From 34-65-8 sp964516135 (GTDB lineage Bacteria; Pseudomonadota; Alphaproteobacteria; Sphingomonadales; Sphingomonadaceae), in NCBI GenBank assembly GCA_964516135.1, contig CAZEWN010000003.1, positions 62,001 to 126,000 on the forward strand: a stretch of DNA of 64,000 nucleotides. Direction: 5' to 3'. The notes under the pieces are model-generated. The model had not been told where the DNA came from. It made no database searches and saw only the letters and a list, made by a program, of their open reading frames with translations. Of the stretch, positions 26,590 through 35,512 are shown piece by piece (positions within the stretch are counted from its first letter, which is position 1; each line of letters opens with the position of its first letter). The position numbers and the translations under genes were made by a program.

Positions 26590-28665
26590 CTAACCCGCCG
26601 CGCGCACGATCTGCGCCCATGCCGCTTCGTCGATCACTGCGATGCCGAGCGCGGCGGCCTGTTTGAGCTTGCTGCCGGCGCCGGGACCGGCCACGACGAG
26701 GTCGGTTTTCGCGCTGACCGATCCGGCGGCCTTCGCGCCCAGCCGTTCCGCCTGGGCCTTCGCTTCGTCGCGGCTCATCGTTTCAAGCTTGCCGGTGAAA
26801 ACGACGGTCTTTCCCGAAACTTCGCTTGGCCGGGTTTCGACGATATACGGCGGCGGCACGACCAGGCTCAGCAGATCATCCCACACCGCGGTATTGTGGT
26901 CTTCGTGGAAGAAATCGCCCAGCGCCTCAACCACCACCGGTCCGACGCCGTCGATGCTGGTGAGTTCGGCGACGGCATCGGCCTGCCCTGCCCGCGCGCC
27001 TTCCGCCGCTGCCCGCAAAGCGGCGAGATCCCCGAAATGTTTCAGCAGGTCGCGCGCGGTAACTGCGCCGACGTGGCGGATGCCCAGGCCGAACAGCAGC
27101 CGCGCGGCGTCGGGCTCTCGCTTGGCATCAATGCTCGCCAACAGGTTGTCCACCGACTTGTCCTGCCAGCCATCGAGCGCCAGCATTGCGTCACGCCGGT
27201 TCTTCAACCGGAAGATATCCGCCGGGCTCTCCAGCCAGCCAAGCGCGAAGAACTGATCGATCGTTTTCTCGCCCAGCCCGTCTATATCGAGCGCCGCGCG
27301 ACTGACGAAATGCTTCAGCCGCTCGGTCCGCTGCGCCGGGCATACCAACCCGCCGGTGCAGCGAACGTCGACTTCACCCTCTTCCGCCACCGCCTCGCTG
27401 CCGCACTGGGGGCAATGATCGGGAAAAACAAAGGGCACCCGCGCTTCCTCGCGCGTGAGGTTGTCGACGACCTGGGGAATCACGTCGCCGGCGCGCTGCA
27501 CCACTACGCGGTCGCCGGGACGCGCGCCGAGCCGCGCGATCTCGTCGCGGTTGTGGAGCGTTACGTTCGTCACCGTCACCCCGCCGACCAAAACCGGGGC
27601 AAGGCGGCCCACGGGCGTGAGCTTGCCCGTGCGCCCGACTTGAATGTCGATCGTCTCCAGCGTGGTCTCGGCGCGTTCGGCCGGGAACTTGCGCGCGATC
27701 GCCCACCGCGGCGCCTTGGCGACGAAACCCAGCCGCTCCTGCCAGTCGAGCCGGTCGACCTTGTAAACGACGCCATCGATTTCATACGGCAGGTCCACCC
27801 GCGCCGCGCCGATGGCGGAATAATGCATGAGCATCTCTTCCAATGAACCACATCGCCTGAACATGGGCGAGACGGGCATGCCCCATTCCCGCAAGCGCTC
27901 AACCACTGCGGCCTGGGTCGTGCCGGGTAGCTCGCTCGTTTCGCCCCAGCCATGCGCCCAGAAACGCAATGGCCTGCGCGCGGTTACACTGGCATCCTTC
28001 TGCCGCAAGGACCCGGCGGCGGCATTACGGGGATTGGCGAACACCTTTGCGCCCGCTTCATGCTGCGCGGCATTGAGCGCGGCAAATGCCTCTTTTGCCA
28101 TGTAAACCTCGCCGCGCACTTCGAACACCTCCGGCACCCTGCCGGCAAGGTTCTGTGGCACATCAGCAATATGCGCGACGTTGGCAGTAACGTCCTCCCC
28201 CACCTGTCCATCACCGCGCGTCGCGGCGCGGACCAGGCGCCCATGTTCGTAGCGCAGTGAACACGACAGCCCATCAATTTTGTCCTCGGCGGTGAAGGCG
28301 ATCGCGGTATCGTCGGGGAGATTGAGAAAGCGGCGGACGCGCGCGACGAACTCTGCCACCTCGTCATCGCTGAACGCATTGTCGAGGCTGAGCATCCGCA
28401 CCGCATGCGTTACTTTGGCGAGCGGCGACGCGGCGATTTCGTGTCCCACCGCACGCGAGGGAGAATCGGGGCGGACCAAATGCGGAAATGCCGCCTCCAA
28501 CTCTGCGTTGCGGCGGACCAGGGCATCGAATTCCGCGTCGGAAATCTCGGGTGCGTCGTTGGCATGATACAGGCGGTTGTGGCGCGTGATCGCCCGTGCC
28601 AGCCGCATCAGTTCATTGGCGGCGGCGGCATCATCGATATCGGTCAGTGCGTTGCGGCTGGGCAT
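26590..28665 (-). CDS. ligA: NAD-dependent DNA ligase
   Basis: 691 residues, full length. YHANDAPEISDAEFDAL is the NAD-binding Ia domain, and KIDG (K129 as adenylated lysine) is the nucleotidyltransferase motif. The zinc finger has CPQCG and, later, two more cysteines (RCTGGLVCP), the HhH domain is around 450-590, and a BRCT domain with VVFTGKLETMSRDEAK closes the protein. It seals nicks in replication and repair. It lies opposite the TIGR02117 gene with a short gap between the stops. Confidence 0.97.
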   Translation of the reverse strand: MPSRNALTDIDDAAAANELMRLARAITRHNRLYHANDAPEISDAEFDALVRRNAELEAAFPHLVRPDSPSRAVGHEIAASPLAKVTHAVRMLSLDNAFSDDEVAEFVARVRRFLNLPDDTAIAFTAEDKIDGLSCSLRYEHGRLVRAATRGDGQVGEDVTANVAHIADVPQNLAGRVPEVFEVRGEVYMAKEAFAALNAAQHEAGAKVFANPRNAAAGSLRQKDASVTARRPLRFWAHGWGETSELPGTTQAAVVERLREWGMPVSPMFRRCGSLEEMLMHYSAIGAARVDLPYEIDGVVYKVDRLDWQERLGFVAKAPRWAIARKFPAERAETTLETIDIQVGRTGKLTPVGRLAPVLVGGVTVTNVTLHNRDEIARLGARPGDRVVVQRAGDVIPQVVDNLTREEARVPFVFPDHCPQCGSEAVAEEGEVDVRCTGGLVCPAQRTERLKHFVSRAALDIDGLGEKTIDQFFALGWLESPADIFRLKNRRDAMLALDGWQDKSVDNLLASIDAKREPDAARLLFGLGIRHVGAVTARDLLKHFGDLAALRAAAEGARAGQADAVAELTSIDGVGPVVVEALGDFFHEDHNTAVWDDLLSLVVPPPYIVETRPSEVSGKTVVFTGKLETMSRDEAKAQAERLGAKAAGSVSAKTDLVVAGPGAGSKLKQAAALGIAVIDEAAWAQIVRAAG

Positions 28666-28733
28666 GCGCCGCTCATAAAAGCGCGCGAGAAAGCGGCAAA
28701 CCGCTTTCTCGCGCTGCTCTTGTCTCGATTGGC

Positions 28734-29456
28734 TTACTGAAGGGCGGGAAGCGCGCTTTCACCCGTCTTGCGCTGACGCATGATCGAGCCGACGGCGAAG
28801 AAGCCAATGATCATCATCAGCCAAGTCGCGGGCTCGGGCACGGGCGGCGGGGGCGGCGGGATCAGACGGCCAATGCCGATGCCCGAATCGCCCCCGTTGA
28901 TGCTGGGCGATATCGACTGGTAGCGCACCAGGAAGAGATCGAGATAGATGCTGCTGGGCGCGGGCGACGCACCATTGAAGGTCAGCGTGAAAGTGCCGGA
29001 ACCGGTCTGCCCCTTCGTCACCCCACCCTGGCCGCCGGTGCAGCCATTGCCATTTGTGGTTGCGGCGAAGCATACATCCCTTCCGCCCGAACCGCCGGGA
29101 AGATCCGGAAAGAACCCCGGCCTCTGGGCCGAGACAAATGCTCCTGTCACCCCCGCCCCGCTAAGCGAACCGCCGTCGACGTCAAAACCGAAGCCCCGGA
29201 TGCGCGAATTCGCGATCGAGTCATTGGTAAGATCGTATCCGAAAGTATAGGTCCGCCCGTCGCCCGACACGCCGTTGAGCGTGACGTTGAGCAGGGCCGA
29301 AAGCTGCGTGGTGGAAACACCGCCGACCTGGCCGGTGAAATCGACCGAAAAGCTGGAACCCACGCTGCCGCTGTTCAGGACAACCGACGCCGCATGCGCC
29401 GGAAGCGAGCTAGCGAAAACAAGAAGTGCGCCGACGGCGCCAATGATCCCGCGCAT
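28734..29456 (-). CDS. PEPxxWA-CTERM sorting-signal protein
   Basis: 240 residues. A signal peptide (about 22 residues, ending in AHA) leads into a beta-rich domain with several Gly/Ser turns. The C-terminus is VPEPATWLMMIIGFF followed by a transmembrane helix and an RQRK basic patch: the PEPxxWA variant of the PEP-CTERM exosortase signal, common in Sphingomonadales. The protein is thus exported, processed and probably attached to the cell surface or matrix. No exosortase is in the window. The domain has no recognisable function. A polyproline linker precedes the signal. Confidence 0.9.
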   Translation of the reverse strand: MRGIIGAVGALLVFASSLPAHAASVVLNSGSVGSSFSVDFTGQVGGVSTTQLSALLNVTLNGVSGDGRTYTFGYDLTNDSIANSRIRGFGFDVDGGSLSGAGVTGAFVSAQRPGFFPDLPGGSGGRDVCFAATTNGNGCTGGQGGVTKGQTGSGTFTLTFNGASPAPSSIYLDLFLVRYQSISPSINGGDSGIGIGRLIPPPPPPVPEPATWLMMIIGFFAVGSIMRQRKTGESALPALQ

Positions 29457-29637
29457 GGGACGTTACCTCACAAAAACCGGGCGCCGCGAATCGCCGTTCG
29501 CTTACGCCAACCATGTCACCGACCCGTGGCACCCGGTGGACATAGCATATTCTTTACGATTCGTTAGCCAATTTTCCTTTGCTCTCAATCCCATTTCGGG
29601 ACAGCTCCGACAGTTGGGTCCAGGTCGCGGCCTTCAA

Positions 29638-30534
29638 TTACTGGCCCCGCAATACCCGCATCAACGTGTGCTCGTTTGCCAGGTAGGCGTCATGTCCCGG
29701 GGTGATGATGGCGAAATGGCTGACCCCGGGGTTCGCGCTCACCTCCAGCACGGCACCCCGCGCACGGAGCGCCACCTGGACGCGTGATGATGGGGCGGGC
29801 AGCACCGCCTGGACGAACAACAATTGCTCGAGCTTTGGCGCGTGCCCCAATGGGGAGATTGCCGCGAGCCGGTTCGTCCGCTCGGCGCCGCGTGCGCCGA
29901 CGAACGGATCGACCGCCGAAAATTCGCACAGGGCGTCGAACGCCGCTTGCTCGCCGCCGACGTCGGCAGGACCGTCGAACACGATCGCGGCGCGTGCCGT
30001 CACCGCGCCGCGCGCACCAAGCGGACCATCCGCGTCTTGCTCCATCGCCAGCCACTGCGCGGGCAAGGCCCCGGCGGAATGGCCAACCAGCGTTACGCGC
30101 GCGCGATCAATCGGATGGGCGGTCGCGACTTCATCAATGAGCCGCGCGGCAGCAGACCAGTCGGCAAAAGAGCCGGGCCACCCGCCCCCATCGCCCACCT
30201 CGCGGTAATCGACATTGAGCGTGGCGATGCCCTGGTCCTGCCACTGCGTCGCCAGGGGAGCCATATATGCCTGGTTCGCGATCCCCGCCTTCCAGCACCC
30301 GCCGTGAAAGATCACCGCCAGCGGAAACGGGCCATCCCCGCGGGGCAGGCGCAGTTCGGCAAAGCCACGTGAATGCTTTGCATAACGAGGCACCGCGTCG
30401 GGGGCGGAGGGTGCCAGGTTGGCGTCAGTGCCGAACATGTGGTCGCCACTTGCCGCGATCGACTGGGTGCGATCTCCACCCTGCGTGCAGGCAGCCATCA
30501 CCAGCAGCACCGAAGCGAGTGCGACATGCCTCAC
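29638..30534 (-). CDS. alpha/beta hydrolase lipoprotein
   Basis: 298 residues from a GTG at 30534, giving a lipoprotein signal with lipobox MAAC. The core shows FPLAVIFHGGCWKAG (oxyanion region) and LVGHSAGALPAQWL (nucleophile elbow), and a C-terminal histidine in PGVSHFAII. It is an esterase or peptidase-like hydrolase of the periplasm; related proteins are annotated as arylformamidase-like (the HGGCW box), but no kynurenine genes are near. The start lies 38 bases downstream of recN on the same strand. Confidence 0.8.
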   Translation of the reverse strand: MRHVALASVLLVMAACTQGGDRTQSIAASGDHMFGTDANLAPSAPDAVPRYAKHSRGFAELRLPRGDGPFPLAVIFHGGCWKAGIANQAYMAPLATQWQDQGIATLNVDYREVGDGGGWPGSFADWSAAARLIDEVATAHPIDRARVTLVGHSAGALPAQWLAMEQDADGPLGARGAVTARAAIVFDGPADVGGEQAAFDALCEFSAVDPFVGARGAERTNRLAAISPLGHAPKLEQLLFVQAVLPAPSSRVQVALRARGAVLEVSANPGVSHFAIITPGHDAYLANEHTLMRVLRGQ

Positions 30535-30572
30535 GCCGCCCGGCAAGCCGGATGGGGTCCAGCCAACTCCAT

Positions 30573-32237
30573 CTAAACCCCCTCCAGCAGCCGGTCCGCC
30601 TGCGCCCGCGCTTCGGGTGTCACCTCGGCACCCGACAACATCCGCGCGATTTCTTCCTGCCGCCCGGCCGGATCGAGCAGCGCGACCGATGTGCGCGTGA
30701 CCGTGCCCTCGCTCGATTTGGCGATGAGATAGTGCGTTCGCCCGCGTGCCGCGACTTGCGGGGAGTGAGTGACCGCGAGCAGTTGCCCGCCTTCGGCAAG
30801 TCGCGCCAGCCGATCGCCGATGGCGCTTGCAACCGCTCCGCCCACGCCGCGATCGATCTCGTCGAAGATGACGGTCGCCGCACCGCCCTGTTCCGCCAGC
30901 GCGACCTTGAGCGCCAGGATGAAGCGCGATAGCTCGCCGCCACTGGCGATCTTGCCAAGCGGGGCGAAGTCGGCCCCGGGATTGGTGGCAATCAGGAATT
31001 CGACCGAATCCATCCCGTGCGCGCCCCACCGTTCTTCGGGCAGTCGGCCGATCGCCGTCAGGAACCGCGCGGCGTCAAGCTTCAGCGGGGCAAGTTCGGC
31101 CGCCACCGCGCTGTCCAGCCGCCGGGCCGCCGCGACGCGCGCTGCATGGAGCGCCTCGGCGCGCTGGCGATAGAGGTTGCCCGCCTCCTTCGCGGCCAGT
31201 TCGAGCGCGTCGAGCTCCGCCTCCCCGCCCTCGATCTTGTCGAGAGCGGCGCGCAATTCGCGCATCAGGGCGGGCAATTCGTCGACCTCGCGCCGGTGTT
31301 TGCGGGCGAGCGCGCGCAGATCGAACAGGCGCGTCTCCGCCGCTTCCAGCGCGGCCGGATCGTGGATCAGCGCATCGGCGGCGGCAGCCAGCTTGTCCTC
31401 TGCCTCGCCCGCCTCGATCACAGCGCGATCGAGCGCGGCCAGCGCCTCGGCCAGCAGGGGATGTTCGGGCGCGAGCCGATCGAGCCGACGTGCCGCCACG
31501 CGCATGGCGGCAAGCGGCGAATCCGAACCATCCCACAGGTGGCGCAGTTCGGCGAGGTCGCCCGACAGCCGTTCCCCCTTCTGCATCGCGGAGCGCGCTT
31601 CGGCGAGGCGCGCCTCTTCGCCCGCCTGCGGTTCGAGCGCGGTCAATTCGGCGAGATGCGCGATCAGCAGGTCCTGATCGGCCTTGGCTTGCGCGATTGC
31701 GTCCCGCGCGGCGGCCAGCCGTTCTTCCGCGCCGCGCCAGCGCTCCCACGCCGCCGCCACTCCGCCCGTATCGGCTCCGGCGAAGCGGTCGAGCAGCAGC
31801 CGATGGCCTCGCGGGTTGACGAGCCCGCGGTCGTCATGCTGGCCGTGCAGTTCAACCAGCGCGGGCGCAATTTCGCGCAGCAGGGCGACGCCGACCGGCT
31901 GATCGTTGATGAAAGCCTTGCTTCCGCCATCGGCCTTCACCTGGCGCCGGATCAGCAGCGGCTCCCCCGGCTCCAGCTCGACACCCGCGTCATCCAGGGC
32001 CTGGGCCACGGCATTGGGCAGCGCGGCGAATTCGAAGCTGGCGGTGACGCTCGCCCGGTCTTCCCCCGCGCGCACCAGCGCGCTTTCCGCGCGGTTGCCC
32101 AGGACCAGGCCCAACGCATCGAGCAGGATCGACTTGCCAGCGCCCGTTTCGCCCGTCAGCACCCCCAGGCCGCGCCCGAACGCAAGTTCGAGCGTGTCGA
32201 TCAGCACCACGTTGCGGATGGTCAGCCGGGTCAGCAT
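30573..32237 (-). CDS. recN: DNA repair protein RecN
   Basis: 554-residue SMC-like ATPase that organises double-strand break repair. Walker A (GETGAGKSILLD, about 29-40) is near the N-terminus, with IRNVVLIDTLELAFGRG before it. A long coiled-coil-forming middle (about 150-370) is followed by the signature region ASGGELSRFILALK, Walker B VIFDEIDRGVGG and the GGQLLAVTHSPQ tail. Often controlled by LexA; no SOS box was recognised upstream. Confidence 0.96.
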   Translation of the reverse strand: MLTRLTIRNVVLIDTLELAFGRGLGVLTGETGAGKSILLDALGLVLGNRAESALVRAGEDRASVTASFEFAALPNAVAQALDDAGVELEPGEPLLIRRQVKADGGSKAFINDQPVGVALLREIAPALVELHGQHDDRGLVNPRGHRLLLDRFAGADTGGVAAAWERWRGAEERLAAARDAIAQAKADQDLLIAHLAELTALEPQAGEEARLAEARSAMQKGERLSGDLAELRHLWDGSDSPLAAMRVAARRLDRLAPEHPLLAEALAALDRAVIEAGEAEDKLAAAADALIHDPAALEAAETRLFDLRALARKHRREVDELPALMRELRAALDKIEGGEAELDALELAAKEAGNLYRQRAEALHAARVAAARRLDSAVAAELAPLKLDAARFLTAIGRLPEERWGAHGMDSVEFLIATNPGADFAPLGKIASGGELSRFILALKVALAEQGGAATVIFDEIDRGVGGAVASAIGDRLARLAEGGQLLAVTHSPQVAARGRTHYLIAKSSEGTVTRTSVALLDPAGRQEEIARMLSGAEVTPEARAQADRLLEGV

Positions 32238-32320
32238 GCCCTTGCCGTGTAGCGATGCCGCGGCTGTCTGTCAGCGCCGGGCGCGCATGATCTGCACACC
32301 CTGGCGAGCAAACGCCGCAA

Positions 32321-33124
32321 TCAGCTCGCGGCGACGCCTGGCGCGTGCTTCTGCACCAGCTCGTAAGCCTTCTCGTACCATTCGTTGCCGGGATAGTTGG
32401 CGCCCAGCACGGCGGCGTACTTGACCGCTTCCTGAGGGATGCCCAGCGCCATGTTCGCCTCGGTCAGGCGATAGAGCGCCTCGGGCGCGTGGCTGGTGGT
32501 CTGGTAATCGTCGACGACGTTCTGGAACCGCAGCTGCGCGGCCAGCCACATGCCACCGCGCGCGTAGAAGCGGCCGATCTCCATCTCCTTGCCGGCGAGG
32601 TGATCGTTGACCAGGTCAAGCTTGAGCCGCGCATCGCCCGCGTATTCGCTCTGCGGGAAACGACGCACCACCTCGTTGAGCGCGGTGCGCGCCTGCAGGG
32701 TGATGCCCTGGTCCCGGTTCACATCGCTGATCTGCTCGTAATAACTGAGCGCGATCAGGTAGTAGGCATAGGGCGCATCCTTGTTGCCCGGATGGATCGA
32801 CAGGAACCGCTGCGCGCTGGCGATGGCCTTGTTATAGTCGCGCGCGCCGTAATAGCTGAACGCGCTCATCAACTGCGCGCGCCGCGCCCATGGGGAATAG
32901 GGGTGCTGCCGCTCCACCTCGTCGAACAGCGCCGCCGCCATCGTCGGCTGCCCCCGGTCGAGCCGTTCCTTGGCGGTGCTGTAGAGCGTTTCCACATCGC
33001 GCGCGACATAGGCGGTGTCGGCCGGCCCGTCGTTGCGCCCGGCGCAGGCGGACAGGGCAAGAGCCGCCGCGCAGGCGGTCAGGGCGATGGCGGGTGTGCG
33101 ACGCGCGCGCGAAAGGCTGTTCAT
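32321..33124 (-). CDS. bamD: outer membrane protein assembly factor BamD
   Basis: 267-residue lipoprotein (lipobox LSAC) with TPR-like helical repeats from about residue 40 to 245. VETLYSTAKERLDRG and LIALSYYEQISDVNRDQG are typical of BamD, a component of the BAM complex that inserts beta-barrel proteins into the outer membrane. It is 83 bases upstream of recN on the same strand and could share its transcript. It is divergent from the accessory segment that starts at 33245. Confidence 0.95.
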   Translation of the reverse strand: MNSLSRARRTPAIALTACAAALALSACAGRNDGPADTAYVARDVETLYSTAKERLDRGQPTMAAALFDEVERQHPYSPWARRAQLMSAFSYYGARDYNKAIASAQRFLSIHPGNKDAPYAYYLIALSYYEQISDVNRDQGITLQARTALNEVVRRFPQSEYAGDARLKLDLVNDHLAGKEMEIGRFYARGGMWLAAQLRFQNVVDDYQTTSHAPEALYRLTEANMALGIPQEAVKYAAVLGANYPGNEWYEKAYELVQKHAPGVAAS

Positions 33125-33244
33125 GACCGCGCGCTATAACCCCGCCCCCGCTGAACGCAAAGTGAAAGGCGGGCGCTCTCCACCGCCCCCGTGACACCCT
33201 TTTCCATTTTCCTACAGCCCCTCGTTTGTGTTCCACCCTCACGG

Positions 33245-34204
33245 ATGACCCAAAGCACCCCGAAGAAGCCCCGCGCCCCGCATGGTTCGCGCAATGGCCC
33301 CAAGGGCGCGCCGCCGCCCGCGCTGGAAATCCCCGCCCTCCCCGCGTTCGAGCCCGTGCCGCGCAAGTTCCGCCACGACGGCTGGACGCCCGCGCGGCAG
33401 AAGGCGTTCATCGGCGCGCTGGCGGATACCGGCTGCGTCGCCCGCGCCGCGCGGCACGTGAACATGAGCAAGGAAGGCGCCTACTGGCTGCGCCGCCAGC
33501 CTGGCTCGGAGAGCTTCCGCCGCGCGTGGGAGGCCGCACTCGATCTCGGCGTGCAGCGACTGAAGGACGAGCTCTACGAACGCGCGCTCGAAGGCCAGCT
33601 CGTGCCGGTGTTCATCGGCGGCAAGCTGAAGGGCTTCAAGCGCGTCAAGAACGACCGCCTGCTGATGTTCGCGCTGCGGATGAACGCGAAGGACGAATAC
33701 GGCCGCCGCATGGCCGCGACCTACTTCGACCCCAACGCGAGCCGCCTCCACGGCGGCAGCGGTGTGAGCGATGACGGGGAGCGGGCGCGCCCGTCCTCGT
33801 TGCGAAGCATCGGCGAAGCCGGAACGAGCGCAGCGGTAGGAAAGCAAAGAACGTCCTCAAGTAGCGTAGCGGTAGGACACCAAAAACTCACCATCACCGG
33901 CCCCGCCGTCAGCCGCATGCGCCGCGACGACCGGAACGCGGCGATCGTCGCCGCCTTCGACCCGGCGGCGATGACCCTGCCCGAGATCGAGGCAATGCAA
34001 GCCCAGCTCGCCGAAATCGCCGCCCGCCACCGCGCCGAGGAAGACGGCCCGCCCGAACACGTGCGCGACGTGGCCTTCATCGCCAACCAGGACGGCGACT
34101 TCAAACCGATGGGCCCGCTCGAGGACCTCTACCCGCTGGACGACGCGGAGGATGGGCTCGAACCGTGGGAGGCGGATGAGGAGGATTGGGAGGATTTAGA
34201 GTGA
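33245..34204 (+). CDS. homeodomain-like HTH protein, function unknown
   Basis: 319 residues from the ATG at 33245, which fits better than one 54 bases upstream because the extension is not family-like. The region ARQKAFIGALADTGCV then ARAARHVNMSKEGAYWLRR looks like a homeodomain-like HTH of the kind found in terminase small subunits and some transposase accessory proteins. The end is very acidic (EEDWEDLE). The protein is not accompanied by a terminase large subunit, capsid or integrase, so it is not evidence of a prophage. An in-frame run with a repetitive character occurs at 33792-33890. This is a common but unexplained family in sphingomonads as far as I can tell. Confidence 0.6.
   Translation: MTQSTPKKPRAPHGSRNGPKGAPPPALEIPALPAFEPVPRKFRHDGWTPARQKAFIGALADTGCVARAARHVNMSKEGAYWLRRQPGSESFRRAWEAALDLGVQRLKDELYERALEGQLVPVFIGGKLKGFKRVKNDRLLMFALRMNAKDEYGRRMAATYFDPNASRLHGGSGVSDDGERARPSSLRSIGEAGTSAAVGKQRTSSSSVAVGHQKLTITGPAVSRMRRDDRNAAIVAAFDPAAMTLPEIEAMQAQLAEIAARHRAEEDGPPEHVRDVAFIANQDGDFKPMGPLEDLYPLDDAEDGLEPWEADEEDWEDLE
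33792..33890 (+). repeat. short imperfect repeat inside the HTH gene
   Basis: AGCGCAGCGGTAGGA (33827-33841) and AGCGTAGCGGTAGGA (33863-33877) are near-identical, and CGTCCTC precedes each. The perfect 10-bp palindrome GGGCGCGCCC lies just before, at 33783-33792. The stretch is translated into serine- and alanine-rich sequence without obvious domain, so it may be an in-frame insertion of a small repeat family. Confidence 0.4.
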
Positions 34205-34402
34205 CCCGAACGCGGGGCGTAGCCACGACAGTGCAATACGGCGAACCTATCCTCATTCTCCTCCCAGAATACATTTCCCATCCGCTTCAGCGCGAACGCA
34301 AGCGCGGTCGCGATGAACGAAATGGTGGAAAAGCGCATCAGACCACTTCCCTTAAAGAGAATCGAGATTCATTTCATACAGAGAAACGGTGCGAGGCATC
34401 TA

Positions 34403-34702
34403 ATGCAAGAGCAGCTTTTGCGGGCCATCTTGGCGACCGTGGCACGGCAGACCTTTTCGACCGAATTTATCACCGACAAGGTGGCGATCGGTGCAGACAA
34501 AGCCAAGCAGGTGGACGCGTATAATTCTTGTGACGGGACTAAGTCACAGTCCGAAATCGCGAAAGCCGTTGGATTGGACCAAGGCAGTTTCAGCCGAACT
34601 ATCGCACGCTGGATAGATTTAGGTATTGTAATCCGTGTGGGCGAGGGCCGAGAAATCAAACTTGTGCACGTCTATCCGATACCCGATCTGAAGAAGGGAT
34701 AG
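34403..34702 (+). CDS. winged-HTH protein, first gene of the CHAT cassette
   Basis: 99 residues from the ATG at 34403, with GAGG upstream. In-frame starts at 34313 and 34322 also exist but give an extension without family character. SEIAKAVGLDQGSFSRTIARW is a MarR/winged-HTH recognition segment, so it should bind DNA. It begins the operon: the stop lies four bases before the next start. The base composition is visibly poorer in GC than the flanking genes. I do not recognise a named family. It may regulate the cassette or be a sensor component; both are inference. Confidence 0.65.
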   Translation: MQEQLLRAILATVARQTFSTEFITDKVAIGADKAKQVDAYNSCDGTKSQSEIAKAVGLDQGSFSRTIARWIDLGIVIRVGEGREIKLVHVYPIPDLKKG

Positions 34703-34706
34703 AGCA

Positions 34707-34949
34707 TTGGCAACGAAGGACGAGGAAGCAGATCCAATTCTTAGACGACTGGACACCATCATCAAGTTGCAAGCAAGAATTGCGGTCGCTGCGATACCGG
34801 CGCAACTGGACAAGGTGATGTTTCTCAACGAGATTGGCATGGGCCCCACTGCCATTAGCGACATGCTTGGCATCACAATCGATTCTGCGAAGTCATTCTT
34901 GAAGCGCGGACGAAAGGCCAATGCAACTAAATCCGCCCACGAGAAATAG
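34707..34949 (+). CDS. small HTH protein 1 of tandem array (divergent member)
   Basis: 80 residues from a TTG start (34707) with GAAGGG upstream. The centre, with FLNEIGMGPTAISDMLGI then SAKSFLKRG, aligns in pattern with the other four small proteins: a leucine-rich first helix, then an HTH, then a basic end. It is the most divergent member. The start of the next gene lies three bases after its stop. Function unknown; DNA binding is inference from the HTH pattern. Confidence 0.6.
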   Translation: MATKDEEADPILRRLDTIIKLQARIAVAAIPAQLDKVMFLNEIGMGPTAISDMLGITIDSAKSFLKRGRKANATKSAHEK

Positions 34950-34952
34950 ACT

Positions 34953-35147
34953 ATGATGGACTCGTTTGACGACGCGATCAAGGAACTTGCAACAATTCGC
35001 AAGCTCCTAATTTTGGCCCTCTTGAATTCCGGCTTGACGCAAGATGAGCTAGGCGCGGCTCTTGGCGTTCACGGCACGACAATTGGCCGGATGTTTCCAA
35101 AAGGTGCTTTAAGAGCCGTAGCGAGGAAGGCTAGCGCGAATGGCTAA
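34953..35147 (+). CDS. small HTH protein 2 of tandem array
   Basis: 64 residues. A first helix with ELATIRKLLILALLNSG leads into an HTH of the sigma-region-4/Xre type (TQDELGAALGVHGTTIGRMF), followed by PKG and a basic tail. The stop overlaps the start of the next gene by eight bases. The same layout recurs in the following three genes, so these are tandem paralogues rather than chance open frames. No other domain is present. Confidence 0.65.
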   Translation: MMDSFDDAIKELATIRKLLILALLNSGLTQDELGAALGVHGTTIGRMFPKGALRAVARKASANG

Positions 35148-35325
35148 TCGAGACGATTCTGTGGCAGCGGAGTTACGGGACATAAAGCGCCTACTAATCC
35201 CGCAACTGCTTGAGGGTAGCTCAACGCAATCCCGGATTGCATCCATGTTGGAGGTTAGCCCCGCCACCATGAGCCGCATGATGCCAAAAGGACTTTCGAA
35301 GTCTCTTCGCGCTGGCGAAGAATAG
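35140..35325 (+). CDS. small HTH protein 3 of tandem array
   Basis: 61 residues. Layout as in its neighbours: AAELRDIKRLLIPQLLEG, then TQSRIASMLEVSPATMSRMM, then PKGLSKSL. The start lies inside the end of the previous gene (8-base overlap). Seven bases separate its stop from the next start, with AGGA as ribosome site. Confidence 0.65.
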   Translation: MANRDDSVAAELRDIKRLLIPQLLEGSSTQSRIASMLEVSPATMSRMMPKGLSKSLRAGEE

Positions 35326-35332
35326 GACCTAG

Positions 35333-35512
35333 ATGATGACCAATATGGATGAGCAGATTTTGAAAGAGCTTCAGATGTTGCGGAAGCTCAAGATGATGGA
35401 GCTTTCCAAGGCTGGCTACTCCCAAACGCAGCTTGCGGACGCGTTAGGAGTTAGCCAGCAGACGGTGAGCAAACTCATGTCGAACCCTAAGAAGATTAAG
35501 ACTGATGGATGA
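35333..35512 (+). CDS. small HTH protein 4 of tandem array
   Basis: 59 residues, short enough to be missed by common gene callers. KELQMLRKLKMMELSKAG is the first helix, then SQTQLADALGVSQQTVSKLM is a clean HTH, and the tail NPKKIKTDG is basic. AGGACCTAG before the ATG serves as ribosome site. The stop overlaps the next start by eight bases. Local GC is only about 40 percent. Confidence 0.65.
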   Translation: MMTNMDEQILKELQMLRKLKMMELSKAGYSQTQLADALGVSQQTVSKLMSNPKKIKTDG

